A program made the position numbers and the translations under genes. A stretch of DNA of 64,000 bases from CAWUIO01 sp963922455. Its GTDB lineage: Bacteria > Bacteroidota > Bacteroidia > Cytophagales > Microscillaceae. The notes beneath the pieces were generated by a model that saw only the letters and a list, made by a program, of their open reading frames with translations, had not been told where the DNA came from and ran no database searches. Below are positions 36,301-45,285 of the stretch, in pieces (positions within the stretch are counted from its first letter, which is position 1; each line of letters opens with the position of its first letter). The stretch spans positions 111,324 through 175,323 of the forward strand of contig CAWUIO010000001.1 of assembly GCA_963922455.1 (NCBI GenBank), given 5' to 3'.

Positions 36301-37637
36301 CGCGTTGTTACCCCTCTGAGGTTTTCCACATCAAATAAGGGGAAGTGGGTGAGCCCACCCGTCAAAAAGGTCATGCGGGCCGCGAAGGTTCCATTGGGGT
36401 GGGGGTTTCCTTGGCCATCCAGCAAGTCCCAGGGAACAAAGTTTACCCCAGGTTCTATATTGGCTAGCAGTATGCGGTCAGCGCTGCCTACTTGGAAGCC
36501 ATTTCCGTCGACGTCTAGCAAAAACTGTACAAGTGCCCGGATATTGGATTGCACTCTAAAGAGAGCTAAGCCTTCGTATGGACAACTCGGGTCGTTTCGG
36601 TTTACGGTGATGTTTAGGGCACCTAAATCAAGTTGAACGGGTACCCGGCCTTGATCGTAATCAAAGATTGTTTGGCCATTGAGGTCTATTTCAATTACGG
36701 CACTTTCGGGGGTACTGGGGTAGATAATTCGGTCGGGGTCATTGAGAAATATTTGGTGCTCACTGATATCATTGACTAAGGCATTTCCCTGTTGGCTTCT
36801 CCGGTTAATGATTGGGTCATTGGTATTTTGTACTCCAAAGGAGTTGGAAACGAAAATGAAACCGAAAGGAGTCATATCAAAATTGACCCGGTTGACAAAA
36901 CCCCCGGGGGTTAGCACGTAAAAGTCGGCATTTACGGGGTTACGGTCGAAGGCGGTATTGGTCAAGGACCATTGCCGGGACCATAGACGTCCGCGGGCTT
37001 GGGTAGGATCGTCTTGAGTGGCAATTAAATTATTGGACGCATCGGTCACAGTGACGTTAAAATACTCCAACCAGGCTTTATCCTGGCGGGGAGTGCTTAG
37101 GGTAGAATCGGTCCACGTTTCGAACTCGATGTAATGGTCACCGCTAGAATTGGCGGTGTATACCAAGGGGGTAAATCCTGTGGATATGGCAGCACCATTG
37201 ACCACTACTCCAAGGGGTACATTGACTGCTTCGGTATAGGTGTCGATGAAACCAACATCACCACTTTGGGGAAATGCGGTTTGGTTGATGACGATATTGC
37301 CCTGAGGATCTCGAACTCTAAAAGTCGTTCGATTAGGGTCTCCTTGATGAACAATATTTCGGGGAGGGGCCATGCGCATCCCAAAATGCATCTTTTCACC
37401 AGCATTTAAACGGATGTATATTCTTTCTCGGGGCTCGGCGGCGTAGGAGCCAAACTTACTACCGTCGCCGTAGATCTCCATATATAATACATCACCTGAG
37501 TTGGGCCTTAACTGGGCTGTACCCTCTTGGGCGAGTAGGTAAGGGGTTTGTCCCAAAATTAAGAAGATAATCCCGAATAGGGAAAGACAGTAGCTAGTGA
37601 AATTGGTAACTGAGCAGATAGGGTACAATTTCAACAT
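33372..37637 (-). CDS. Giant gliding-motility-associated (CHU_C) T9SS cargo protein
   Basis: 1421 residues with a signal peptide near 14-36. The N-terminal third (to about 520) is beta-rich. Residues about 530-890 hold many calcium-binding thrombospondin type 3-like repeats (DxDxDGIPD, DNDNDGLPN). About 895-1320 hold three Ig/PKD-like units with recurring DTLAQYTLEV and DTLGAYTLSV patterns. The last roughly 90 residues (IFIPSLFTPNQDRSNDIF...VFDRDGNLVYRA...GWDGRHNGKEQPAGKYLW) are the gliding-motility C-terminal domain that targets proteins to T9SS (type B). Probably cell-surface and partnered by the PorP/SprF gene directly downstream in the same operon. Confidence 0.92.
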   Translation of the reverse strand: MLKLYPICSVTNFTSYCLSLFGIIFLILGQTPYLLAQEGTAQLRPNSGDVLYMEIYGDGSKFGSYAAEPRERIYIRLNAGEKMHFGMRMAPPRNIVHQGDPNRTTFRVRDPQGNIVINQTAFPQSGDVGFIDTYTEAVNVPLGVVVNGAAISTGFTPLVYTANSSGDHYIEFETWTDSTLSTPRQDKAWLEYFNVTVTDASNNLIATQDDPTQARGRLWSRQWSLTNTAFDRNPVNADFYVLTPGGFVNRVNFDMTPFGFIFVSNSFGVQNTNDPIINRRSQQGNALVNDISEHQIFLNDPDRIIYPSTPESAVIEIDLNGQTIFDYDQGRVPVQLDLGALNITVNRNDPSCPYEGLALFRVQSNIRALVQFLLDVDGNGFQVGSADRILLANIEPGVNFVPWDLLDGQGNPHPNGTFAARMTFLTGGLTHFPLFDVENLRGVTTRAIRPVDVANPTLFWNDVNLDDPPNSTLTIDPGSNVFQLDTSSNFQRSWTYTPPNSVINNGNRNTVNSWFASVELESDFQYSIQQSPECTNNDHDRDGILDPIDIDDDNDGIPDLVESPEGLDPSQDNDNDGLPNYRDPDIPGFVDSNNDGVHDIYDRDLDGVPDIFDLDSDNDGIMDVIEAGGSDPDGNGIIFGLTIDDLDKDGLDDRVDPEVFGALPGTPLAYPDTDGDGIPNGEDIDADSDGIPDNREGQTTPGYIPPLAPFVDSDRDGLNDAYDTFFNQYNETPPFGSFGDPILGGVVILPVNTDGSDEPDYIEQDSDNDNIPDWAEGFDDNEEGSTLDDLIRRAEAYETSQGSPGHYPTTDSDQNNVPDWVDDEDQDGIANYLDPDHPAFRDTDQDGLIDLYDEDQGGLGYGSGVGPFSEPDNDGDGAPNYRDIEDMPCFRRPVVSFNGPDNICFGQTITLMALETEAVSFTWRRDNILVSDSSTLTITNVKEADTLAQYTLEVDNGSCSQLSSPFRIQVNSLPNLDLAVSVQDPVVCQGSSTLVLIENSEADVVYQIRAQGDTLGSAFLGNGGNLFLPVTGLSNGTFTLEVLANKVGCLDTILNQTLMLEVSNEVALPTTFQGDTVLCEGQELVLVADAQGATSYIWRRDTTIISTLDTLIIDPISAADTLGAYTLSVSNGLCSQTSAPFHVDILDALPLLSIPIALEDSILCQNSTTDVLLGLSEQGVIYQVWLGSTAVSDTVQGNGGILRIPISNLPGGVHTLIVRATKGGCDENVLNQTLSITVRDTSPSVQARASAIEGVPGCTITLSATGADQYTWEPTLDIISQSPNGDEIIIQPQQSTTYIVTGSDAFGCTGQDSIRVEISSDAIQEIFIPSLFTPNQDRSNDIFIVHGTCIQEIDLRVFDRDGNLVYRAETIEQATRIGWDGRHNGKEQPAGKYLWTIEGSYTNGSPLKYQGRSQGMINLFR

Positions 37638-37803
37638 AGTATTTAAATTTTAATACATTCCTAATATTTTACTAAAAAGTTCTCTTGGAATGCTTAAAAC
37701 GAGCCTAGGAAGCTCATCCCATCTACAAGGATACTAAAATTTGTAGAAAGTTTTTAATTTGTTGCCTGTTATTTAGGCTTTTAGGTACAAAAAGCATACG
37801 AAT

Positions 37804-37826
37804 CATGTTTTTTTAAAAAAAACATG
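37804..37826. repeat. A/T-rich palindrome
   Basis: CATGTTTTTTT followed by AAAAAAAACATG is an almost perfect palindrome. It lies about 170 bp upstream of the CHU_C gene and could be a bidirectional weak terminator or a binding site. The rest of 37638-37930 is AT-rich with no gene visible. Confidence 0.5.
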
Positions 37827-37930
37827 GCAAAAAGTAGGCGGTGGTGTCCAGTTAAGCGTGTTTGTTGGAATCAAGTTGAATGGTATTTTGTACCTCCCTC
37901 TATTCTCCAAATGGATCATATATTAGGTCT

Positions 37931-38058
37931 GGCTGAGGGATAGAGCGGCCTGTTTGAGCTCGTTGCGGGTATGTGGGTGGGCCAGCGAGTAGCGAAAGCC
38001 CGACCCCCGGCCACCTATGTTATGCGATGGTAGATTCTTTTTTCCGGGGGGCAGCCCC
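37931..38058 (+). repeat. Structured intergenic element copy 7 (subfamily A)
   Basis: Begins GGCTGAGGGATAGAGCGGC and ends CCGGGGGGCAGCCCC. P1 GGCTG/CAGCC, P2 common form, P3 GCT/AGC, P4 CCCCCGG/CCGGGGG. Its right end lies 23 bp from the MBOAT stop codon at 38082. Confidence 0.85.
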
Positions 38059-38081
38059 AAGATTGGTTTTCAAAGCTTTTT

Positions 38082-39878
38082 TTAAAATTGGAAGTAGATA
38101 AATGGTTGAATGTCGGCTGTTCGGGCTTGGTAGAGGATAAGTACTAGACAAACGATAAACAAGGCTTTGACTGGTTCTGGGAGGTGGATAAAGTGCGTTT
38201 GTATGGATTTTTTGAAATGTACGGGGAGGAAATGAACCATAAAACCGAAAACCATAAGCAAAAATACTGGGTAATAGGCTCCAATGATTTCGGGAATTAA
38301 GCCAGCTTGAAAACTGAAAGCGATTTGCTCGAGGACCGCGTGTACGGTGGGTATATCGCTGGCACGAAAGTAAATCCAGCAAAAACAAACAAAATGAAAG
38401 GTGATGAACTGCCCCATAAATCGGGAAAATCCCTTACTCTCTTGCCCCTTGTTGCCCAAGAGGTCCATCCATAATTTGTGAAGGGCGAGGGCTAAGCCGT
38501 GCATAGCCCCCCAAATGATAAAACGGGTACTGGCGCCATGCCATAAACCTCCTAGAAGCATGGTAATCAATAAATTGAGGTAGGTACTTACGGAGCGGCT
38601 CAAAGAAGGTTGAATTAAAACGGCAACCCAAGCTCCTAATAAGGCCAACTGAGTAGCCATGAGGTACCACTGCCCCAAGCGGGCCGCCTCTAGAACAAAA
38701 AGCATAATGAGCCCCAAATCTAGGTAGGCAAACCAGGCAGCTCGGGGAAAACTTTGCCATAGTACCCATAAAAATAAAATGCCCAGGAAAAAATACCACT
38801 GGTACCAAGTAGCATTTTCTACGAGCAATAGGATGAAAAAGCAGAGGGGGACACTGATAAAGGTAAACCAGGAAGCCCTGCGGTTGCCACCTAGGGGGAT
38901 GTACAAGTAATCTCGCAACCAGGTAGAGAGAGAAATGTGCCAGCGTCGCCAAAAATCGGTAATATCAGGGGCGACATAGGGGGAGTTAAAATTGATATTC
39001 AAGCGATAGCCTAATAACAAGGCCAAGCCAATGGCAATATCGGTGTAGCCTGAGAAATCACAATAGATTTGAATGGCATAGCCATACACGGCCATTAAAT
39101 TTTCAAATCCGGAGTAAGAGCGGGGGCTTTCAAAAACCCGGTCAACAAAATTGACGGAGATATAATCGGAGATTAAGATTTTTTTTACGAGTCCGTTAAG
39201 GATAAGAAATAGGGCCTTGCCGTAATCTTCGGCTTCTAGGTGGTATTTTTGATAAATTTGGGGGATAAAGTCGGCGGCACGTACAATAGGTCCGGCTACG
39301 AGTTGAGGGAAAAAGCTTACGTAAAAGGCAAACTCCCAAATATTATAGACCGGTTGGATTTTCCCTCGGTAAAGATCAATTGTATAGCTTAAGGTTTGGA
39401 AGGTATAAAAAGAAATACCCACGGGAAGAATGATATCGGCATAGTCTAATTGCGTACCTAGGGTTTGGTTGGCCCAAAAACTAAGATAGTCGTAAGGCTC
39501 AATAGCCAGATCAAAAGCTTGATTGAGCAAGTCGGCAAAGAAGTAGGTATATTTAAAGTAAGATAATAGGCCAAGATTGATGACTAAACTAATTACTAGA
39601 AGGAAGGTCTTAGCGGGACGGCTCTGCGATTTGTAAATAGCTTGTCCTACAAAAAAATCGACGATGGTGGAGAAAATGATCAAGAAGAAGAAAAACCCTC
39701 CGGCCCGATAATAGAAAAACAAGCTAAATAGAAGTAAAAAACCTGAACGGGCCGTATTTTTCTGGTAGATAAACTGATATACCAGTATGAGTAGGCCAAA
39801 AAAGAACCAAAACTCCGGATTACTAAAAATCATCGGGTTTTGGGGATTATACGTAAACCAGTGGGGTAAGAAATTCAT
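38082..39878 (-). CDS. MBOAT family membrane O-acyltransferase (AlgI/PatA-like)
   Basis: 598 residues with about 12 transmembrane helices. The MBOAT signature DFWRRWHISLSTWLRDYLYIPLGGN-type region and the catalytic histidine (His447, in GGLWHGAST) are both intact. Family members move acetyl groups across the inner membrane for O-acetylation of alginate, peptidoglycan or other surface sugars. The two SGNH genes immediately upstream on the same strand are the expected extracytoplasmic transferase partners. Start at ATG 39878; the 56 bp gap to the SGNH gene makes an operon likely. The acetylated polymer cannot be identified from this window. Confidence 0.93.
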   Translation of the reverse strand: MNFLPHWFTYNPQNPMIFSNPEFWFFFGLLILVYQFIYQKNTARSGFLLLFSLFFYYRAGGFFFFLIIFSTIVDFFVGQAIYKSQSRPAKTFLLVISLVINLGLLSYFKYTYFFADLLNQAFDLAIEPYDYLSFWANQTLGTQLDYADIILPVGISFYTFQTLSYTIDLYRGKIQPVYNIWEFAFYVSFFPQLVAGPIVRAADFIPQIYQKYHLEAEDYGKALFLILNGLVKKILISDYISVNFVDRVFESPRSYSGFENLMAVYGYAIQIYCDFSGYTDIAIGLALLLGYRLNINFNSPYVAPDITDFWRRWHISLSTWLRDYLYIPLGGNRRASWFTFISVPLCFFILLLVENATWYQWYFFLGILFLWVLWQSFPRAAWFAYLDLGLIMLFVLEAARLGQWYLMATQLALLGAWVAVLIQPSLSRSVSTYLNLLITMLLGGLWHGASTRFIIWGAMHGLALALHKLWMDLLGNKGQESKGFSRFMGQFITFHFVCFCWIYFRASDIPTVHAVLEQIAFSFQAGLIPEIIGAYYPVFLLMVFGFMVHFLPVHFKKSIQTHFIHLPEPVKALFIVCLVLILYQARTADIQPFIYFQF

Positions 39879-39934
39879 ACAATCAACAAGAACGCATAGG
39901 GTGAAGCTCTCTCCGTATTAAGAAAGAGGCTAGC

Positions 39935-41200
39935 TTAACGATGTAGCCGATAATCGGCATAGGCATGGATGAGGGCATCAAATAATAGATCACCCTGTAG
40001 ACGATAGCCTTTTCCGGAAAAATGAACCCGGTCGTAAGCACATAATTTTTCTTTGAGCCATTTATTGATGGATCCATAACCTCCCATGATTTCGTAGAGG
40101 TCCCAAATGGCGCAATTACTTTCTTCGGCTAGTTCAAACAATTTGGCCCGGGCTTTCTGGTTGCTAGGATTGATTGTCCGGTTTTGGAGGGCACAATCGG
40201 CCGGGGTAGTTAGAATAATGGAGGCATTGGGGGCACTGCGCTTTACTTTTTGGATCAATTGAGCCATCTTCAATTTGAAGCCATCGGCGTCAAATCTAAT
40301 TCCATAAGCATCGTTGGTGCCCAAGGAAACAATTACCAGGTCGGGTTCTAAACTTCTTAATTGATCTTCTAGCTTGGGGCAACGCAAAAAGGAACTGACC
40401 ATGGCTCCATTGACTCCCATGGAGTGGTATTGTACGCCTGGGTAATCATTTTCTAGGGAAATTCCTTCTAAGACAAATTGATTTTGATTGGGGGCCGTTT
40501 TTCGAACATGAAATTTGAGGATGTCAATAGGCTCGGGGAGTATAAACTCGGCGTAGCCTAGGTAGTTGATCCGGGTTGGCTCGATCTCGCCCCGGGGGGT
40601 AGCCAACGTAATTTGGAAGGAATTAGGATCACTTACCGGGTAATATACTTTAACCTTTCGGGTATTGAATGTACGGGAAGAACGGGCATTGGGGTCAATT
40701 ACAAAAGAAGCATTCCCATCGCGGGTGGTGGCGGTCATTCCACCAATCCCCCAGGAGCAAGATTTACCATATTGAACATTTTGGCAACCAATCCATTTGC
40801 CCGTATGGCTACTTTTAAGGTTGAAAGGGTTATGGGACCCAGCCATGGAACCTGGGAAAACATAGCCCCGGCTTCCATTCCCCAAACGGGCTGCATCGTG
40901 AAACTGCGCTCGCACCTGTCCAGAAAACAAATCGGCTTGTATGTGGGAGTCGCCCAAATGGACAATGTTGAGCTTTACGGGTTTTTGAGCAGTAAGGGCT
41001 TCCATTTTTTGATGAAATTGGGCCAGTGTATTTTCAGGGTAGGGGAGAATGAGACGATTTTGCTCGTAACGGATGATGTGTTCGTAAGGACGCTCCTCTG
41101 CCAAGACCAATTTGGGAATTTGTTGGTCAATATAAGAGTAAGCAAAAGAATACCAGATACTGATGTAAAGACTAATAAAATAATTCATTGAACCGATCAT
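39935..41200 (-). CDS. SGNH/GDSL hydrolase, probable O-acetyltransferase partner of MBOAT
   Basis: About 421 residues (417 if translation starts at the second Met, 41188). N-terminal hydrophobic signal/anchor (FISLYISIWYSFAYSYI). SGNH residues: nucleophile Ser in VHLGDSHIQAD, a Gly/Asn site in VVSLGTNDAYG, and the DxxH pair in YDRVHFSGKG near the C-terminus. SGNH proteins beside MBOATs transfer acetyl from the membrane protein to a sugar polymer. The gene overlaps the upstream SGNH gene (stop at 41172) by 29 bp or 17 bp depending on the start used, so translation is coupled. A beta-sandwich insert (about 140-260) may bind sugar. Confidence 0.88.
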   Translation of the reverse strand: MIGSMNYFISLYISIWYSFAYSYIDQQIPKLVLAEERPYEHIIRYEQNRLILPYPENTLAQFHQKMEALTAQKPVKLNIVHLGDSHIQADLFSGQVRAQFHDAARLGNGSRGYVFPGSMAGSHNPFNLKSSHTGKWIGCQNVQYGKSCSWGIGGMTATTRDGNASFVIDPNARSSRTFNTRKVKVYYPVSDPNSFQITLATPRGEIEPTRINYLGYAEFILPEPIDILKFHVRKTAPNQNQFVLEGISLENDYPGVQYHSMGVNGAMVSSFLRCPKLEDQLRSLEPDLVIVSLGTNDAYGIRFDADGFKLKMAQLIQKVKRSAPNASIILTTPADCALQNRTINPSNQKARAKLFELAEESNCAIWDLYEIMGGYGSINKWLKEKLCAYDRVHFSGKGYRLQGDLLFDALIHAYADYRLHR

Positions 41201-42644
41201 ACTCCGTTAAAATAGCTTTGTATAACATCTCCGATACCAAGGACGCGCCGGCCGAGGTAAAGTGGGTAAAATCCTTATTGGCTAGGGCTTGGGGTTTGGC
41301 AAATACCCAACTCGGCATAGAATTTTCGCCACCCATCGCTTCGTATAAGTCCCAAAAAGCACAATGGGCTTTAAATGCAGCGTTTCTTTGGGCATTTCGG
41401 ATCTTCTCAATGTTGGGATAAGACTTGTATACCCCCTCAGCATTGTAAGACATATCCGAAACCCCTACCACCAAGATACTTATATTAGGATCTATATTTT
41501 TTAAGAATTTCAGCTGGTTGTAAAACATGTTCTCATAAAAAGTATAGTCCGGTAAAGGATTAGGAACAATATTTACACCGAATTGAAGAATTAAAAATTT
41601 TACCCCGAGCTTCTTGAACTGACGACGTAAATGACTAGGGTCTATCCGAGCGAATTCTACCCCTGAGCTTCCACGAAGCGGGACATTGTCAAAGGTGATT
41701 CCAGTTGGACAATCCAAGGATACGCCGTACACTTCCGGGCTTGTTTGTCCGGTAGCGAAACTTAGGGCTATGCGTTCAAAAGGTTGGCGAAGCTGATATT
41801 CAAATATAGAAAAGTTTTCATGGATTTCCATTTTTTCTCTCACGACTTCGTGGCTACCTTCTTGAATACCCAATTCTAAGGGAGCTTGGGGGTTTCGGTA
41901 CATTATTTTAAGCCTTTCGGCTTTTTTTTGCAGCGGGTGGGCTGTCGGAGAAGCTTGGATTTGAATGCCTACCTTGGTCCATTCTGGTGGGTCGGGCAAG
42001 GGGAAGGTGTAATAATCACCCAAAATGCCAAAATATTTAGATTTTTCGTAGCGTCCTTTGGGCCCGTACATAGGATGCTGGACCCAGGGGTCTGAGGTAA
42101 ACTGTTGGATCGTGTACTTCGTGTGGAGTTTATCGACCATATTGAGTAAACCTACGCCACAACCACCAAAAACCGATTGAAACTTTTGCCTTAAAAAGCC
42201 TGTAATACGATCTCCTTCCAGTTGCGAATCGCCAAAGTGGACTACCCGTACCAGGGAAGAATTGTTTTGAAGCCCTCGCAAAGCTCTAAAAAAACCATAT
42301 AAAACACTGTCTTGATTGGCTGGGTATTGTATGCGGAGGTCTTCGTTCAAACGCAAGGAGTCGGGCACAAAGGGTTTAGGCTTTTTGCTAAGGGACGAAT
42401 CTACCTTGACCGAGTCCTTTACTTCCTCTTTGGGCTGGGACGCATCATTTTCAGCTTGAAATTGATCCTGGATGTCGCTAATATCTTTGTATTGGGTCTC
42501 CTGGGGGACAAAAAGCCGGGATAGTTGAGGGATTTTGATCTCCACAGATTCGGATAGGATTATCTTTCCGGGAAGAAAGGAAAATAGTCCAATCAAAACC
42601 AGCACATAGGCTAATAAAATGAATGTACGGATGGGTTTTATCAT
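41172..42644 (-). CDS. SGNH/GDSL hydrolase family protein, second copy
   Basis: 490 residues with an N-terminal membrane anchor (TFILLAYVLVLIGLFSFL) and a Glu/Asp/Lys-rich linker to about residue 110. The SGNH set is VVHFGDSQLEG (Ser), ILQFGVNIV (Gly/Asn site) and DFTHFTSAG (His). Paralogue of the following gene, with similar domain order, so the two probably arose by duplication and act on different acceptors or at different steps. Likely the first gene of the three-gene O-acetylation operon. Its upstream region 42645-43084 is AT-rich. Confidence 0.87.
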   Translation of the reverse strand: MIKPIRTFILLAYVLVLIGLFSFLPGKIILSESVEIKIPQLSRLFVPQETQYKDISDIQDQFQAENDASQPKEEVKDSVKVDSSLSKKPKPFVPDSLRLNEDLRIQYPANQDSVLYGFFRALRGLQNNSSLVRVVHFGDSQLEGDRITGFLRQKFQSVFGGCGVGLLNMVDKLHTKYTIQQFTSDPWVQHPMYGPKGRYEKSKYFGILGDYYTFPLPDPPEWTKVGIQIQASPTAHPLQKKAERLKIMYRNPQAPLELGIQEGSHEVVREKMEIHENFSIFEYQLRQPFERIALSFATGQTSPEVYGVSLDCPTGITFDNVPLRGSSGVEFARIDPSHLRRQFKKLGVKFLILQFGVNIVPNPLPDYTFYENMFYNQLKFLKNIDPNISILVVGVSDMSYNAEGVYKSYPNIEKIRNAQRNAAFKAHCAFWDLYEAMGGENSMPSWVFAKPQALANKDFTHFTSAGASLVSEMLYKAILTEYDRFNELFY

Positions 42645-43084
42645 ACTCCTTAGTCTCCCAAAAACCGAGAGAGACTATTACTTAAACAAATTTGTGCCAA
42701 GATTTCTTATGCAAAACTCGAAAATACTTAAAATTTTGGATACTCCTTTTCTTTTCTGCAAAATACTATGCTTGGGAAAAGGCTTACTGGGTTTTTTTTG
42801 TATTTTTACGTTAGTAAACATTCTACGGCTATTTTTTAGAATATACCTTATAAAAAAGACATCAAAGTCAATATCCACCCCAAGCGTTGTAATGCTACGT
42901 TTGTTCTTGTAAACTTACCATCTTAGAATTAGCAAAAGATACAAGCTCTTAACGGATTCTCCACCAGCCCATTGTCCGTTTATTAGAGTGGCTATGAACC
43001 TTTTCGATAATTTATTTTTAAACTTTTCCGTGGCGGCTCTTCTCTAAGGAGCTCAATCGTACAGAAAAATTTAATAGACAAGCC
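42645..43084. other. AT-rich intergenic region between divergent genes
   Basis: No supported gene. Short open frames on both strands have low complexity and no recognisable protein. It should contain the promoters of the O-acetylation operon (minus) and the SiaB-like gene (plus), but I found no clear TTTG/TAnnTTTG pair. Confidence 0.6.
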
Positions 43085-43666
43085 ATGACGGATGATTTCA
43101 GTTTACTAGACTATTACCGGATGACCAGTCGCCCGGATGTCTTAATGTGTTATCGCGGCCCGATATCCATTCCTATTCTCAATGAAATGAGTAGCGATAT
43201 TACCGATCGCTTTGCCGATAATGTCTCTTTGAAGAAAAAGCTTTTTTCTATCTATGTGGAGTTAGTCCAAAATATTTTGCACTATTCCTCTGAGAAGATC
43301 AATGTAAAAAATCGTCGGGACAGTGTTGGGACCATACTCCTTACCCAAAAAGAAGATGTCTACCTATTTTCTTGTGGTAATTTAGTAGAAAACCAGTACG
43401 TTGATGAAATCATTGAAAGCTGCCAGGAAATTAACGGAATGGACCGAGAAACTTTGAGGCAAATAAAGCGAGAAAAAAGAAATGCCCCGAACCCTCGTCC
43501 CCGTAGCAAAGGAGCTGGCATTGGCCTAATCCAAGTAGCCCTCACCTCAGGAAACCCACTGAAAGCGGAGTATAAACGCATTGATGACCGCCACTCCTTT
43601 TTCTACATTGTGGCTACGGTTCCAAAGAATAAAAAGGCCAAATTGATTAGCCCTTCCATCAATTAA
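43085..43666 (+). CDS. SiaB-like protein kinase (DUF6272), orphan
   Basis: 193 residues with a GHKL/HATPase-like fold. The N-box is VELVQNILHYS and the G-box is RSKGAGIGLIQVALTSG; no dimerisation or receiver domain is present. SiaB-like kinases phosphorylate the small SiaC (DUF1987) protein in a partner-switch that controls cyclic-di-GMP and biofilm. Neither SiaC nor the SiaA-like phosphatase is adjacent, which is unusual. No signal or membrane segment, so cytoplasmic. The downstream gap 43667-43968 is AT-rich with nothing recognised. Confidence 0.82.
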   Translation: MTDDFSLLDYYRMTSRPDVLMCYRGPISIPILNEMSSDITDRFADNVSLKKKLFSIYVELVQNILHYSSEKINVKNRRDSVGTILLTQKEDVYLFSCGNLVENQYVDEIIESCQEINGMDRETLRQIKREKRNAPNPRPRSKGAGIGLIQVALTSGNPLKAEYKRIDDRHSFFYIVATVPKNKKAKLISPSIN

Positions 43667-43968
43667 GCCTTGCCCATAAAGATTATAGAAATAGCCTGTC
43701 TTAAAAGGAAAAGCTGCTAAATTTTATTTTGATTGCTGTGGTAAGTGGGGCACTTTGCCCTTGTAATGGCACTTAAACAAGCTTTTTGTACATTCTAGCC
43801 AAGTTATATCCCAATTTTAAAAAGTGAACATTTGTTTTGCCAAGTATCATTTAATGCCAATAAACTTTTGATACGGTCTATTATGCTTATTGGCCTTGTT
43901 AAATCGACCTACTCGCGGCGTATTATTATTTTTTTGTAACATTTTAGATAAAAAAAGTTACGGTAATC
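43667..43968. other. AT-rich gap upstream of the permease gene
   Basis: About 300 bp with no gene visible. The last 50 bp contain a T-rich run and TTTTTGTAACATT, plausibly part of the permease promoter. Confidence 0.5.
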
Positions 43969-45198
43969 ATGATAAGAAAGAATATATTTCTCTGGGGAGC
44001 CGCCTTGCGTGAAATTCGACTTCGTTTGATGCATACCCTCTTATCGGTTTTAGGGATCATCATCGGTGTAGCCGCCCTCGTCTGCATACTATCTTTTATT
44101 GATGGCATGGAAAAATATGCCCGAGAGCAAATATCTTCCACTACCGACTTTGAGATGCTCACACTTCGCATATCCCGGGTAAAAATGGTAGATGGTGTAC
44201 CGGTAAGAAGGGACAGCCTCGCTAGTTTTAGCCCTCAAGATTTTGAAAGTTTAGAACGTAAACGCAGTATCACAGCCCGTAGTAGCTTTCTTCTGAGGCA
44301 AAACCGAGAAGTGCAATACCTCAACCAAGAAAAAAAGAGCGGGGCTTTATGCCTGGCCGTAAACTCCCTGGATGCCTCCCCAAATACGCTGGTAGCTGGT
44401 CGGAATTTTACCAATGCCGAAGTGAAAAACAAAGCGAAATTGGCGGTCTTGGACAGCCGCATGGCCGAAAAATTTCTTGGGAATAAAAACTACCAAGAGC
44501 TATTGCAAACCTATGTACAAGTTGGGAAAGACTCCCTAGAAATTATCGGGGTGATTGAGGAACAGATTCCCCGGGCGGGAAGGGTTTTCTTTCCTATAAG
44601 CCTTATTGAAGTTGATCGGGAAGAGATTTGGCAAAACACCATCGTAATTTGGTTTTTGGATAATGTAGAGAAAGTCCTTCCTCTCAAACAAGAAGTACAG
44701 GCTTGGCTAGACGAAAATTATCCCCAAAAAACAGATCATTTCTTCTTAGAAAGTAATGATGCCCGTTTGAAACAGATACAAAAGGCTTTTTTACTCTTCC
44801 GGGTTATTATGGGCCTTATCGTGGGTATCTCCGTCTTGGTGGGAGGTATTGGGGTGATGAACGTACTCCTAATATCCGTAAATGAACGCACCCGGGAGAT
44901 TGGGGTGCGTATGGCAGTAGGGGCTAAGCGAAGGGACATCATCCGGCAGTTTTTATACGAAGCCATTGCGGTTTCTACCTTGGGCTGTATGCTAGGGCTC
45001 GTATTAGGTACTTTAGCTTCCTGGGGAGTAGGGCCCCTGATTCAGCTTTTTCTAGAAGTTCCCTTTAGGGCTACTTTTACCCTACAAACCCTCCTATTAA
45101 TTAGCGTTTTGGCACTTTTGATCGGAATTATATTTGGTACCTATCCGGCAATCCGGGCCTCGAGGCTAGATCCCGTGGAGGCCATCCGGCGGGAGTGA
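43969..45198 (+). CDS. MacB/FtsX-type ABC transporter permease
   Basis: 409 residues. One N-terminal helix (about 24-46, LLSVLGIIIGVAALVCILSFI) and three C-terminal helices (about 265-300, 325-350, 370-395) flank a large extracytoplasmic core domain (about 50-255), the MacB periplasmic layout. Motifs before the second helix cluster, NERTREIGVRMAVGAKRRDI, and at the end, PAIRASRLDPVEAIRRE, are typical. MacB-type systems export peptides, lipoproteins or macrolides using a separate ATPase; none is adjacent here. Start at ATG 43969. Confidence 0.9.
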   Translation: MIRKNIFLWGAALREIRLRLMHTLLSVLGIIIGVAALVCILSFIDGMEKYAREQISSTTDFEMLTLRISRVKMVDGVPVRRDSLASFSPQDFESLERKRSITARSSFLLRQNREVQYLNQEKKSGALCLAVNSLDASPNTLVAGRNFTNAEVKNKAKLAVLDSRMAEKFLGNKNYQELLQTYVQVGKDSLEIIGVIEEQIPRAGRVFFPISLIEVDREEIWQNTIVIWFLDNVEKVLPLKQEVQAWLDENYPQKTDHFFLESNDARLKQIQKAFLLFRVIMGLIVGISVLVGGIGVMNVLLISVNERTREIGVRMAVGAKRRDIIRQFLYEAIAVSTLGCMLGLVLGTLASWGVGPLIQLFLEVPFRATFTLQTLLLISVLALLIGIIFGTYPAIRASRLDPVEAIRRE

Positions 45199-45285
45199 GT
45201 CAGGCATAAAATGCTCTGGGAAGCCCTATTATCTCCTCAAAATCTCCTATCTTCGAGATTATTTACATCTTAAACCCATACGATT

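Noticed and set aside
36214..36636. Plus-strand open frame of 140 codons
   Set aside because: It lies antisense inside the 1421-residue CHU_C gene and has no recognisable product.
38020..38952. Minus-strand open frames of 122 and 172 codons
   Set aside because: They are shifted frames within the MBOAT gene, and one runs through element copy 7.
42619..42912. 97-codon plus-strand frame upstream of the SiaB-like gene
   Set aside because: Low-complexity sequence that overlaps the 5' end of the SGNH gene; no supporting motif.
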